NCBI GenBank assembly: GCA_036346255.1
Contig: CM070619.1
Location: 31,316,342 to 31,380,341 of the forward strand
Direction of reading: 5' to 3'
DNA length: 64,000 bases
From: Ampelocalamus luodianensis
Lineage: Eukaryota; Streptophyta; Magnoliopsida; Poales; Poaceae
The position numbers were made by a program, and so were the translations under genes. A model generated the notes under the pieces. It was not told the DNA's origin and did no database searches. It was given only the letters and a program-made list of their open reading frames with translations. Each line of letters begins with the position of its first letter. The first letter of the stretch is position 1. Positions 45,501-56,816 of this stretch are shown piece after piece.

Positions 45501-46891
45501 GCTTTTATTGGTTTTCAGATTTAGTTCCTAGAGCTTTTATTTGCACATATTAATTGTTTTAAACTTCAAAATTGCATATCTTTTTCTCTGTAGCTCCAAA
45601 TTTAACAAACTAAAAGTTCTATAAATGCATCCATTAAAGTACTTTAGCTTAGTATAGGTTTTCAAGTAGTCTTTAATATGAAATTAATCATGTCTTAGAT
45701 TTATAACTTAGAAAAATCATAACTAAATCATTTTAACTCCAAATGACCTGAAATTTTATATGGGTTACCACTATACCAGTAGGTAGCTACCATAAAAATT
45801 TCAGCTTCAAAATGTTTCTAGAAAATGTTTTTGCTACAGTGCTAATTATGGCCGAAAATAGGTTTTTAGAGAATATCTTTTGCACCACAAATCCAAATTA
45901 GGTTTTTCCAGTTCCTATGTCTAGGTATATTAGTATTTTACCTTGTGTATAAGTTTCGTCGCATTTGGATAATTTTTGCTTGCTCTTTTGTTTAAGTGTT
46001 GCTCGTCTTATTGGTTGTTTTCGCTCTTTCGCTTAGGATTCGACATTTGCGGTAACCCAGAGAACGACCCTCCGCAACAAATTGAGCAACAGCAAGCAGG
46101 CAAGCAGTTTGATCATTTCCCATTCAATCCCATTACTTTTAAAGTCTAATATTTTGTTTAACTTCTATGTATGCATTGCTATTTTGTTGTTAAATTGATT
46201 AGTTAGACCTCTAGTTGCATAATCTGTAGGTAAATAATTATCCTCTACTACCTGAGCCTAGGTTATTTGCTGTGATTAGAGTTCGCTGGATGAGCTCTTG
46301 TCACTTAGTAGATTTCGGATAAACATTGCTTAGCCATGCCTAGTATCGGTAGTATTGGGCGATCATCGACTTAGTCGGTGATCTTGATCACACAATTGCT
46401 ATTATTATTCCATTATGTCCAACCCTTGTGTTTTACCATTTTGCAAATCAAAAACTGAAAACAAAAATTATATCTTGGCTTGGGCACAATGGTATGTTGG
46501 GCGATCCGTTGGGTGTGATTGAATGGTGCCTAAGTCCCTAAGGACCGAGTTACTTGTGCCATTGATCCAAGCAATTGTTGCGTGCTAACCACACGAGGGG
46601 GATATGGAACCTCTCTTGACTAAGTACTTTGGGAGGTGTTAATTATGAGCTGGTTGGTGGGTGTGTTCTTGTGTGTGTGTGTTGTGGTGTTGGAGGGGAG
46701 CATTAGCAGGCCGGTTAGGCTGTCTAATGTGTCTTTCTCCCGTGGGTTGCGGCTCTTAATTAGCATCGTCCATTGGAAAGCGTCTTGTTAGACTTAGCCA
46801 TGCCTGCATACCAAAGGAAGTGTGCTAACCGTGGCTGGTGGAAAGGCGGTCTATCGTGTGGGTACATTGGTACACCCCTGCAGGGTTAAAA

Positions 46892-46903
46892 CTATTCGAA
46901 TAG
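46892..46903. repeat. 12-bp palindrome in Tekay 5' LTR
   Basis: CTATTCGAATAG, after GTACACCCCTGCAGGGTTAAA. Confidence 0.9.
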
Positions 46904-47718
46904 CCTCGTCCTAGGTTATGGACACGCTTGGTTATTTCCCACAAGAACTAGACTACAACCTTTTAAAAACTTAAACTTGACACGGGTGGTATGAAGGGGT
47001 ACTTCATGCTATTGTTGTGGTGACTATGGGTTAGTCACTTCTAGGTTGGTTTTGTCATCTATCTATTGTTATAATTGTCTCTCTTTTATTTGAACAATAA
47101 AAGTTAATTGCAAACTTGCCTTGAATCTATTACCTTATTGCAAATGAAAACTTGCTTTATGTTGAAAATGAGTCCAAAGCTTCATCCACTTAAATAAAGC
47201 TTGCATGTAGTTAATTATAGTTCGTTATCTCACACGTCATTTCTTGCATGAGTACAAAAACAAGTTTTGTACTCATCCGCTTGCTTAATATTAATTGTTG
47301 CGAGAGGAAGAAGGTGAGCCCAAGGGCCTCACTTTGTGAGTATGTTCTTGTGCTGCTTGGGACGATTAGCTTGGCGGTCCTGTTGGTTGCCTTGTGGGTA
47401 AAGGCACACCGATTGGCTTTTGTTTATTGCCATCTTATGGCCCTTTTGCTTCCATTGTTTAAGTTAGTAGCTTATGTGTTATTTGGCCTGGTCGGCCTCT
47501 CTTTTGTAATAACTCTCTTTATATTATGTATGTCTTTCATTGTTGCTTTTGCTTGGCTCTATGTGTATGAATGGAATTGATGCATGATTTTGTAACTGGG
47601 TGTGTATACTGCACTGCAGGAAGTATACATATCTCGAGGCTTGGTTTATTTGATTTGTACCGTTAGGACCAAGTGGATGGTTAAACAAAGAAGTTTAATA
47701 AAGGGGTCCTCACAAAGT

Positions 47719-47730
47719 TGGTATCGAGCC
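47719..47730 (+). promoter_or_regulatory. Tekay primer-binding site, one base short
   Basis: TGGTATCGAGCC, four bases after the LTR. The usual form is TGGTATCAGAGCC; an A is missing within CAG. It is either mutation or read error. Confidence 0.8.
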
Positions 47731-48480
47731 ATTCCGACCGTAGTAACCCAAGCTTGATCGCCTTTAGGATATTTTGAAAACTTAATTTCAAAGTATCAAA
47801 TGGTTTATGAAAGCTTAAGTAAGTTCTCGATTTTACTCCTTACCTATCTTAGCTTTCTATCTCACCTTGCTCTAATTTGAGTTTTAAGAGTTGTTTTCCT
47901 CTCCTTCCTCAAAAGATAGTTGTTATCGATTAATTGGGTTTTGGGAACCAATGAGTTTGGCAAATTGAAGTGTTAGCCGCCTCTACAAGATTTTGAAGCT
48001 TCCGGTTGAAGATTTCGGCTAGGAGGCTTGGATGCGAAATCTGGACAGCGAGCATTCAATTTCCGGACAGCAGGCTCAAAGGTTCTAAATAGGGTAGAAA
48101 ATGAGAGGTTAATCCATTAAAACTTGTGGGAATAAAAGGGGTAAGAAGTGATACTAGTTAGCTAAGTATCTAACGTTATTTTTATCGCCTTAGCCTTGCT
48201 TTTGAGTAATGTTAGATTTAAGGTAGTGTGCTGAAATTTTTTTATCTTCTCACACTATTACTCGTTCATTCAATACGGGTTAATGGCATGGAGAAGTTGA
48301 GCTTGGTTTAATGATTCCTTTGCTGTTTTAGGGCTTCTTTGGAAACATTTAAAGTTGTTGCTTGCTGTTTTTGGCTTTCGGTTAGGGTGATATCTCATTC
48401 CCCTAATCGATTAGCTTTTCGCTTTCATCAACTTCTAGTCTTAGTGTTTTGGTTGCTAACCTAAATTTCTTGAACCGAGG
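47731..48480 (+). other. Tekay leader
   Basis: Between PBS and gag; no coding frame. The leader includes CCGGACAGC..CCGGACAGCAGG (about 48035-48070), a short repeat. Confidence 0.7.
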
Positions 48481-49560
48481 ATGGTCGAGGTACTCGTAGC
48501 GGCCGCGGTCGACACCGTTTGATGAGGAGCTCGCCTCCTCCGACCATGGCCGAGGTCCTTCGCAGATCGAGCGCAACCGCTCGGAGGGCGGAGGGTCCTC
48601 GCTGGATGTTATTGCGCGCAACACCTCCGCCTTTCCTGCCTCGTGATCCGGGCAAGCGGTGGACATCGCCTCGTGGGGTTTGGCCGAGTTTCTTCGCACT
48701 CGGCCCCACGCTCTCCGTGTCCGACCCTTTGGACGCAGACACGATCGCGCGCCAAAGTTGAGCGTAGCTCGACGTTGCTCGATGCCGACCAGACAGGCAC
48801 TCTTTGCCTCCCATCGCCTTCAGGGCGCACTCTCTGGTGGGAGAACTTCTTGGCCAGCATGCGCCGCCACACCGCCTCTTGGGATGAGTTCGGACGGCGT
48901 TCGCCGAGCTCACATCCTCGCCGCTTGATGAAGTCAAGAAGAAGGAGTTTCGCGCTCAAGCAAGGGCGTAAGTCGGTGATGGAGTACTGCACGAGTTCAA
49001 CCACTTGGCTCGTTATGCTCCATCCGAGGTGGCCACCGATGAGGCCAAGCAGAGAAGTTCATGGAGGGTTTGTCGAGGAGCCGCAAGACAAGCTCTCCAT
49101 TGTGGACTTTGCCGACTTTCGCACCTTGGTGGACAAGGCCATTGTTGCCGAGCACAAGGCGAAGCGGCTGGCAGTCCGTCAAGCGCAAGTGGGGCCCTGG
49201 CCAGTGCGCACAGCCGGCCTCTCCGCCTCTCGTGTCGGGCCTACCCAGGCCCGCTCGTGGCTTCACTACCACCGAGGCCGCCAAGACCAGCCCCGCCTCC
49301 GCAGGCCGTGCCCCGCCACGTGCGCTCGCGAACCAGCCAGGTGGCCCCGCAATCCGGCCGCCGGGTTACTTGCACCGTGCAACCGAAGGCATTATGCCAA
49401 TAGTTGCCCTAACAGATCGAGCGCCTCGCCCTAATGGAGGACGCGCGGGGAGGTGGTCCTCCCGAGATCGAAGGTTGTCCCGCTACCCAAGGCGTGGGTA
49501 GTGGCGCGTCAACCTCATCTCCGCGGAGGAGGCACAGGAGGCACCCGACGTCGTGTTGGG
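48481..49560 (+). pseudogene. Tekay gag, broken
   Basis: Start in the region 48481-48546 (MAEVLRR at 48546). Pieces in three frames: GLAEFLRTRPHALRVRP and TLSVSDPLDADTIARQ (48660-48760), WWENFLASMRRHTASWDEF (48835-48890), then EVHGGFVEEPQDKLSIVDF and LVDKAIVAEHKAKRLAV (49045-49190). The zinc knuckle survives in part as CNRRHYANSCP (about 49380-49410), lacking the first cysteine spacing. Gag would form the particle; at least five frame changes. Confidence 0.8.
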
Positions 49561-50060
49561 TACCCTTTCGGTTAACTCTTTCCTGCTCAGCTTTTGTTTG
49601 ATTCAGCGCATCTCATTCGCTTGTTTCAGTCTTTTGCCGCGGAAGGTCTTCTTTACTCCATTGTTGGTCCCGCTGCTCATTCGCTCTCCCGGTTCGAGAT
49701 GAGAGTCGAGTCCGAGTGTAGGGATGTCCTTGTTAAGATAGAAGGGGTAGGATTCTTGGCAAACCTTATCCTCCTTCGATGGCGAGCTTAGATGTAATCC
49801 TAGGCATGGATTGGTTGTCTCAAAGACATGGGACAAATTGATTGCGCTAGGAGGCTCATCTACCTCACGATCCTTACAGCGAGCGAGTTCGCCGCGAAGC
49901 TGCAGGGTCCGCATCTCTTCGCGCTCGAAGCGAAGCCAGCTCTAGATATTAGTGAAGTCCCAGTGGTATGTGACTTTGTTGATGTCTTCCCCGACGACCT
50001 TCCAGGGATGCCACCAGTTCGAGACCTCGAGTTTGTCATTGAGTTGGTTCCTGCATCGCC
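49540..50060 (+). pseudogene. Tekay protease, broken
   Basis: VVLGTLSVNSF starts near 49549. The active-site part is (L)LFDSAHLIRLF (about 49594), where relatives have LFDSGASHSF, so the glycine is lost. Positions 49828-50060 encode FAAKLQGPHLFALEAKPALDISEV.. VCDFVDVFPDDLPGMPPVRD, the usual run into RT. Confidence 0.8.
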
Positions 50061-50830
50061 CGATTTCAAAGAGGCCTTAGGATGGACCCAATTGAGTTGG
50101 TGGAGTTGAAGAAGCACTGGGTGAGCTTCAAGAGAAGGGTTTCATCCGCCCTAGCTCATCTCCTCGGGATGCTCGGCAATCTTTGTCCCAAGAAGGACAA
50201 GACGGCTGCGATGCGCGTTGATTACCGTCCACTTAATGAAGTAACAGTAAAGAACAAGTACCCTTTGCCCCGTATCGATGACCTCTTCGATCAATTAACT
50301 AGAGCTCGAGTCTTCTCCAAGATTGATTTGAGAGTGGGATATCATCAAGTTCGGATTCGACCTGAGGATATCCCAAAGACGGCTTTTTCTACTCGTTATG
50401 GCTTGTACGAGTATACCGTCATGTCATTCGCGCAACCAATGCTCCGGCCTTGTTCATGAACCTCATGAATTCGGTGTTCATGGAGTATTTGGATAGGTTC
50501 GTTGTGGTCTTCATCGATGATATCCTTATCTACTCCAAGAGCGATGAGGAACACACCGAGCATTTGAGGCTTGTGTTGGGCAAGCCGTGAGCACCACCGT
50601 ATGCTAAGTTCGGCAAGTGCTGCGTTCAAGTTGAAGGAAGTAGCCTTCTTAGGCCATATTCTTTCGGCGGGAGGCGTAGTGTGGATCCTAGCAAGACCGA
50701 TGTGCTTTCTTGAGTCACCTACTTTGGTCACCGAGGTTCGAGTTTTCTTGGTTTGCGGGATACTATCGTCGCTTATCGAGAACTTCTCCGGGATAGCGGC
50801 CGATGACTGAATTGCTCAAGAAGGACAAGA
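50061..50830 (+). pseudogene. Tekay reverse transcriptase, broken
   Basis: Positions 50082-50459 are open: KDKTAAMRVDYRPLNEVTVK, RIDDLFDQLTRARVFSKIDL, GYHQVRIRPEDIPKTAFSTR, YGLYEYTVMSF. The catalytic FIDD is at 50510-50521 (VVVFIDDILIYSKSDEEHT). Positions 50571-50810 hold KLKEVAFLGHILSAGGV. Frame shifts lie near 50440, 50590 and 50730. Core motifs are complete, the frame is not. Confidence 0.88.
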
Positions 50831-51550
50831 AGTTCTCGTGGTCCGCTGATTGCAGGAAAGTTTCCAAGAACTTAAGAAGCGATTGACCACCGCTCCGTTC
50901 TTGTTCTCCCGATGTCGATCGAGCTTCGATATCTTTTGTGGCGCTTCGCCGAGGCCTCGGTTGTGTACTTATGCAAGAAGGCAAGGTAGTGGCCTATGCA
51001 TCAAGGCAATTGAGACCTCATGAACTTAACTATCCTACCCATGACTTGGAGTTGGCCGCTGTGATCCATGCACTTAAGATTTGGCGACATTACCTAATCG
51101 GTAATCGTTGTGAAGTGTATTCGGATCACAAAAGCTTGAAGTATTTGTTCACCCAACCTGACCTGAACCTCCGGCAAAGGAGATGGTTGGAGTTGATCAA
51201 GGACTATGATATGGGCATTCACTACCATCCGGGCAAGGCTAATGTCGTTGCAGATGCGCTTAGTCGCAAAGCGCATTGCAATGCATTGTTTCTTCAGGAG
51301 CATCAGCCCCCCCTTCTGGAGGAGTTCCAGTGTCTCAACTTGGGTTTGGTTGAGCATGGTTCCCTCGCTGCCTTGGTTGCACAGCCAACCTTGGTGGATC
51401 GGATCAGGTCTGCTCAACAGTCGGATGTTGGAGTGAACCGCATCAAGGAAAATGTCGAGAATGGAACAGCCAAGTGCTTCTCCGTAGATGAGCTTGGTGT
51501 CGTGAGGTTCGCAACGCGCGTGGTTCCAAAGTACATGGAGTTGCGGATTT
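50831..51550 (+). pseudogene. Tekay RNase H and following linker, largely open
   Basis: Open from 50938 to 51550: GLGCVLMQEGKVVAYASRQL, HDLELAAVIHALKIWRHYLI (catalytic E), YSDHKSLKYLFTQPDLNLRQ (catalytic D), WLELIKDYDMGIHYHPGKAN, VVADALSRKA (last D). The first catalytic position (CDAS in relatives) reads CGAS, so an aspartate is lost at about 50940. The rest leads to the integrase zinc finger. Confidence 0.88.
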
Positions 51551-52058
51551 GATCCTCCGAAGCCCACGATTCCTCGTTATCCATTCATCCAGGGCCACGA
51601 AAATGTACCAGATCTTCGCCGAGATTTTGGTGGACCCGAATGAAGAGGGAGATCGCGAGGTTCGTTGTCGAGTGCGACGATGTGTCGTCGTGTCAAGGCC
51701 GAGCATCGTCGGTGGATTGCTTCACCCTTGCCCATTCCCGAGTGGAAGTGGGAATCGGTCGGGATGGATTTTATCACCGGCCTACCAGTCACCGAGGCAA
51801 TGATGCCATTTGGGTTATCATTGATCGGTTGACGAAAGTGGCACACTTTCTTCCGCCAAGACCAAGATTCGCACGGTCACCTTGCGAGCTCTATATCGCC
51901 AGATAGTGAGCTTGCATGGGGTGCCAAGACGATCGCTTCGATTGTGGTTCCATCTTCACTTCTAGCTCGCATAGCTTGCAAGAAGCTATGGGAACTCATC
52001 TTTCTTTCAAGACGTATCACCCCAAACAGATGGTCAGACCGAGAGGGTCAACCAAGTT
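51551..52058 (+). pseudogene. Tekay integrase N-terminal and catalytic part, broken
   Basis: The first D lies in VGMDFITGLPVT (about 51750-51800), followed by NDAIWVIIDRLTKVAHFLPP. The second D is lost near 51920-51990 in shifted frames (CQDDRFDCGSIFTS). Then THLSFKTYHPKQMVRPRGS, where relatives have the catalytic E (QTDGQTERVNQ). At least four frame changes. Confidence 0.8.
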
Positions 52059-52790
52059 TTGGAGGACATGCTGCAAGCTTGTGTCCTTTCTTATGGGAAG
52101 CATTGGGAGAAGTGCTTGCCATTCGCCGAGTTTTCTTATAACAACAGTTTCCAAGCCAGTCTCGGCATGGCACCATTTGAGGCCTTATACGGGAGAAAGT
52201 GTAGAACCCCGTTGAACTGGTCAAAGACCGGTGAAAGACCTTTCTTTGGCCCGGACTCAATTAAGGAGGCCGAAGGTCAAGTCCAGCTCATTCGTGACCG
52301 CTTACGCACAGCTCAATCCAGGCAGAAGAGCTATGCGGATCGTCGTCGTCGTGAGTTGAGTTTTGAGCCCAATGACTTCGTTTACCTCAAGGTTTCTCCT
52401 CTAAAGGGTCACCAGCGTTTTGGTGTCAAGGGCAAGTTAGCTCCTCGATATGTCGGTCCATACCGTGTCATCGAGAAGAAGGGAGTTGTTGCCTACAAGT
52501 TGGAGTTGCCTGCCGCACTTGCGGGGGTACATGATGTGTTCCATGTGTCCCAGCTTAAGAAGTGCCTCCGTGTTCCAACAGAGGAAGCTCCGTTGGAAAC
52601 CCTTGATGTCCAGGGGGATTTGACCTATCGCGAGCACCCTGTTCGCATACTCGAGGAGGCTGAGCGAAGAACAAGGAACAAGACCATCAAGTTCCTTAAA
52701 GTTCAGTGGTCAAACCATTCCGAGGACGAGGCTACTTGGGAGAGAGAAGACCGTCTTCGTGCAGACTACCCCTCTTTCTTTTCCGAGTGA
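52059..52790 (+). CDS. Tekay integrase C-terminus with chromodomain, open frame
   Basis: 243 codons without a break. Residues 1-55 finish the catalytic core (KCLPFAEFSYNNSFQASLGM, YGRKCRTPLNWSKTGERPF). Residues 95-170 hold the GPY/F module (GKLAPRYVGPYRVIEKKGVV, GVHDVFHVSQLKKCL). Residues 190-243 form a chromodomain-like end (YREHPVRILEEAERRTRNKT, FLKVQWSNHSEDEATWERED), which in Tekay is thought to aid targeting to chromatin marks. It is the C-terminal part of a polyprotein, not a separate gene; the ATG is not meaningful as a start. Confidence 0.9.
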   Translation: MEDMLQACVLSYGKHWEKCLPFAEFSYNNSFQASLGMAPFEALYGRKCRTPLNWSKTGERPFFGPDSIKEAEGQVQLIRDRLRTAQSRQKSYADRRRRELSFEPNDFVYLKVSPLKGHQRFGVKGKLAPRYVGPYRVIEKKGVVAYKLELPAALAGVHDVFHVSQLKKCLRVPTEEAPLETLDVQGDLTYREHPVRILEEAERRTRNKTIKFLKVQWSNHSEDEATWEREDRLRADYPSFFSE

Positions 52791-52816
52791 ACCAAATCTC
52801 GGGACGAGATTTTTGT

Positions 52817-52830
52817 AAGGGGGGGAGGTT
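52817..52830 (+). promoter_or_regulatory. Tekay polypurine tract
   Basis: AAGGGGGGGAGGTT just before the 3' LTR. Confidence 0.9.
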
Positions 52831-54275
52831 TGTAACATCCCCATATTTGGCTTGTGTTTCAAATGTAATAAAATGAGGATAATTTAAAACTTTTCTTACA
52901 TCCTTGTGCTTTGAACTTTCTCAAAATTCTTGTAAAAGAATTTTGGGAAATTCAAAATCAAAAGCCTCATTTATCAAGACAACAACCTCTTTCACAAATC
53001 GTTTGTTAAACCCTTGGAAATAATTTTCCTTGGTTCTAAGGTTGATTGGTGACGCCTAAATTATTTCATGCTTTTTAGAAATTATTTGAATAATTTTGGG
53101 AAATGAGTCAAACCAACATTTCAATTGGTCAAACCCTAGTTTATCATGGAATTTTTAACATAAAATATAATGCATAAAAACTTCGAAAGTTTTAGGGAGT
53201 TCAATCATCTAACTACTTGGCTTCAGCTTAAAATTTCATCAAATTTGGAGTTCATTTGGCCCTCCAATTAAATCCTCAAATTTTCAGCACAAAATTCAAA
53301 TTAAATCAGTCTAGTATCGTTCACCCGACCGAGCTCGAACTCAAGTCCGACTCGGCCGAGTTGGCTTTCGACCATGCTGCGTCCCACCAACCGCATTCCC
53401 AACCCGGCGCGCGCCTGTCTTTGCCGACCAGGCCCGGTCTCGTCGCTGGTCATCTTCTTCTCCGCCACCCACGCGCATCGTGGCGGCGGTGAAGTCGCGG
53501 GAGAGCGCCGCCTAGTCACCTCCCCAACCGCTCCTCGCTGCATGCATTTATTGTGCTCTGAGCTTGCCACGAAGTCTCCTTCTACACGCTCCGTCGCCGG
53601 CTCCCATGACCATATTGGACCTCCCGCGCGAGAGCCATTGTGGACCAAGCTCCCCTCTGCTACTTAAGCATCCAGCTCTCCTTCTTTGTCCTCCTTTCAC
53701 CCTTCCGCAGCCCCAGTTGGCACCCTCTCTTCTTGCTTTTGAGCTCAATCGCCAAGATCACCTCGACCGCCATTGTGAAGCTTCGAGCTCTGGTGCGCCG
53801 GTGCTCAAAGGGGCTTTCCTTCAAACTTTTGCTCCGGCCCTTCCTCTGGTCCCCGGAGTGTTGACGCTAATCCTATTTCATCAGGTCTTCGTGCCTCTTC
53901 AGTCAGGATTCCCCTTTTAACCGAAAATCGCCGCTTCGTCCTCCTCTCCCAGAAGGTGGCTCCTCCTTCAATTATGTGTTCCGTGTCTTTCTCGGTGGAC
54001 CTCTGAAGTTATCACCACCATTGCTTGGTCCTCTATGGCTCGTGATTGCTTGCCCGCGTTGTCTTCCTCGGCTCGGTGGCGGTGCGTCGTCATTGGAACT
54101 CCTCGACCCCTTAGACCTCCTGCAGGCGGGTGAGTTCACAATGACCTCCCGTAGCTTAAGCACTCGATAGCTTAGGTCTCGAAGTCTTTCTCGGTTTTCA
54201 CTTTTCCGTGCATTTGATCTCCGCCTCGTTCAGGCTCACGGCGATATGGGTCGTGTCCGCGACATTTGTGCCCTC

Positions 54276-54306
54276 AAAATGTTCGCAATAGTATTGCGAA
54301 CATTTT
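54276..54306. repeat. 31-bp perfect palindrome in Tekay 3' LTR
   Basis: Identical to 44376-44406; flanks (GCGATATGGGTCGTG before, CATTTTGCCCCATTG after) agree too. Confidence 0.95.
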
Positions 54307-54409
54307 GCCCCATTGGACCGCGCCGCGTGGTCGTGGTCGCCGCGACGAGCCGTGACCAAAGCCGTGTCCTGGTGCATTGTCGCATTTTTTCAAGTCATGG
54401 ACCTCCTCG

Positions 54410-55440
54410 GGTTCATCGTGACCCTCCAGACCTCCCCGTGTTAGATTCGCACCGTGGGATCTTGTCGGCAAAAACTCTAGCTCCCAAGACCTCTTCGATT
54501 TAATCCTAGCCCTTAATGACCTCTTCTGTTTAGATCCACCCGTAGATCCTTTGTTCTAATAGCTAAATCCTAGGACCTCTCGGTTGTGGTCTTAGCCGCT
54601 CATGACCTCTTCATTGTTGATCCGGACCGTTAGATCTCCTAGTCTAAGTCCTTAGCGCGGGACCTCCCACCATTTGGAATCTCGGCGTTAAAGACCTCCA
54701 TAGGTAAAAATCCCGGTAGTTAAGATCACCCTCCGCCTTGGGGTCCTCTTTGCAAAAGACCTCCTTGAGGTCCTCTGTGCAAAAAGGTCACCCCGGTCGT
54801 TTTTGTGAAAAACACCCACTTGAATCACCCGTGGTCCTCTTTGCAAAAGACCACCCTTGGCCTTTTGTAAAGAGAACCTCGTGACCTCCTCGTCTTTGGT
54901 CTTAGCTGTGAGGACCTCCCCGCCTAGATCTGGACCGCTCAGGACCTCTCCCATGGAGATCTGAGCCGTCCAGATCTCTCTCTGTTAAAGCGCTGTGTTG
55001 GAGGACCTCCCCGAGGGAAATCTCGACCGTTAGGACCTCCTCGGTGAGATCCTAGCCGTCAAGACCTCTCGCTGTTAAGCTCACCGTTTAGGTCCTCTCC
55101 TCCGATCAGATCTAGACCGTTAAGACCTCCCCTCGGGAAATCTTAACCGCCCAGACCTCCCCCTTAGTTAGGTAGCCGTAGGACCTCCTCGTGGAGCTCG
55201 GGGCCGCCAGATCCAGATCTGACGGCCACGACCTCCCTAGTGCGCGAGGACCTCATCCGTGTGTGCTGTGCATCCGGTGGTCGGAGCCGTCGGATTGAAT
55301 ATCAACGGCTAGGACCTCTCCTAGGCGCGGCAAGGTCTTTGCGCCCAGGAGCTCGTGCGGGTTTTGGCATCTGAGATCGTGAGCCGTGCGATCTTTGATC
55401 AACGACCCACGACCTCCCCAGTTTTTATTGGTTTTCCAGA
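54410..55440 (+). repeat. Degenerate 30-bp repeat (GACCTCC) in Tekay 3' LTR
   Basis: Matches 44470-45500 unit by unit. Confidence 0.85.
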
Positions 55441-56804
55441 TTTAGTTCCGAGAGCTTTTATTTGCACATATTAATTGTTTTAAACTTCAAAATTGCATAT
55501 CTTTTTCTCTGTAGCTCCAAATTTAACAAACTAAAAGTTCTATAAATGCATCTGTTAAAGTACTTTAGCTTAGTATAGGTTTTGCAGTAGTCTTTAATAC
55601 TGAAATTAATCATGTCTTAGATTTATAACTTAGAAAAATCATAACTAAATCATTTTAACTCCAAATGACCTGAAATTTTATATGGGTTACCACTATACCA
55701 GTAGGTAGCTACCATAAAAATTTCAGCTTCAAAATGTTTCTAGAAAATGTTTTTGCTACATGCTAATTATGGTAGAAAATAGGTTTTTAGAGAATATCTT
55801 TGCACCACAAATCCAAATTAGGTTTTTCCAGTTCCTATGTCTAGGTATATTAGTATTTTACCTTGTGTATAAGTTTCACGCATTTGGATAATTTTGCTTG
55901 CTCTTTTGTTTAAGTGTTGCTCGTCTTATTGGTTGTTTTCGCTCTTTCGCTTAGGATTGACATTTGCGGTAACCCGCAGAACGACCCTCCGCAACAAATT
56001 GAGCAACGACAAGCGAGCAAGCAGTTTGATCATTTCCCATTCAATCCCATTACTTTTAAAGTCTAATATTTTGTTTAACTTCTATGTATGCATTGCTATT
56101 TTGTTGTTAAATTGATTAGTTAGACCTCTAGTTGCATAATCAGTAGGTAAATAATTATCCTCTACTACCGAGCCTAGGTTATTTCTTTGTGATTAGAGTT
56201 ATTTGGATGAGCTCTTGTCACTTAGTAGATTTCGGATAAACATTGCTTAGCCATGCCTAGTATCGGTAGTATTGGGCGATCATCGACTTAGTCGGTGATC
56301 TTGATCACACAATTGCTATTATTATTCCATTATGTCCAACCCTTGTGTTTTACCATTTTGCAAATCAAAAACTGAAAACAAAAATTATATCTTGGCTTGG
56401 GCACAATGGTTTGTTGGGCGATCTGTTGGGTGTGATTGGAATGGTGCCTAAGTCCCTAAGGACCGAGTTACTTGTGCCATTGATCCAAGCAATTGTTGCG
56501 TGCTAACCACACGAGGGGGATATGGAACCTCTCTTGACTAAGTACTTTGGGAGGTGTTAATTATGAGCTGGTTGGTGGGTGTGTTCTTGTGTGTGTGTGT
56601 TGTGGTGTTGGAGGAGCATTAGCAGGCGGTTAGGCTGTCTAATGTGTCTTTCTCCGTGGGTTATGCTCTTAATTAGCATCGCCCATTGGAAAGCGTCTTG
56701 TTAGACTTAGCCATGCTCGCATACCAAAGGAAGTGTGCTAACCGTGGGTGGTGGAAAGGCGGTCTATCGTGTGGGTACATTGGTATACCCCTGCAGGGTT
56801 AAAA

Positions 56805-56816
56805 CTATTCGAATAG
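56805..56816. repeat. 12-bp palindrome in Tekay 3' LTR
   Basis: CTATTCGAATAG, after CTGCAGGGTTAAAA. Confidence 0.9.

Larger units (their letters stand above)
42925..47714 (+). mobile_element. Tekay 5' LTR, 4790 bp
   Basis: Contains, in order: an AT-rich part; a GC-richer promoter part with GCTACTTAAGC (about 43757) as the TATA-like site; a 31-bp palindrome (44376-44406); the 30-bp repeat (44470-45500); AT-rich sequence; the palindrome block (46863-46903); and a GT-rich tract (46670-46690). No gene: frames at 43408-43845, 44076-44516 and 47248-47580 show no domain. Confidence 0.92.

Noticed and set aside
47248..47580. A 110-codon leucine/valine-rich frame with membrane-like segments near the Tekay LTR end
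   Set aside because: The other LTR has frame breaks in the same place and the segment is in a noncoding LTR part; hydrophobicity follows from T-rich sequence.
48403..49004. Minus-strand frames opposite Tekay gag
   Set aside because: Shadow frames; gag motifs are in the plus-strand frames.
51094..51567. 157-codon minus-strand frame opposite RNase H
   Set aside because: The opposite strand encodes a clear RNase H.
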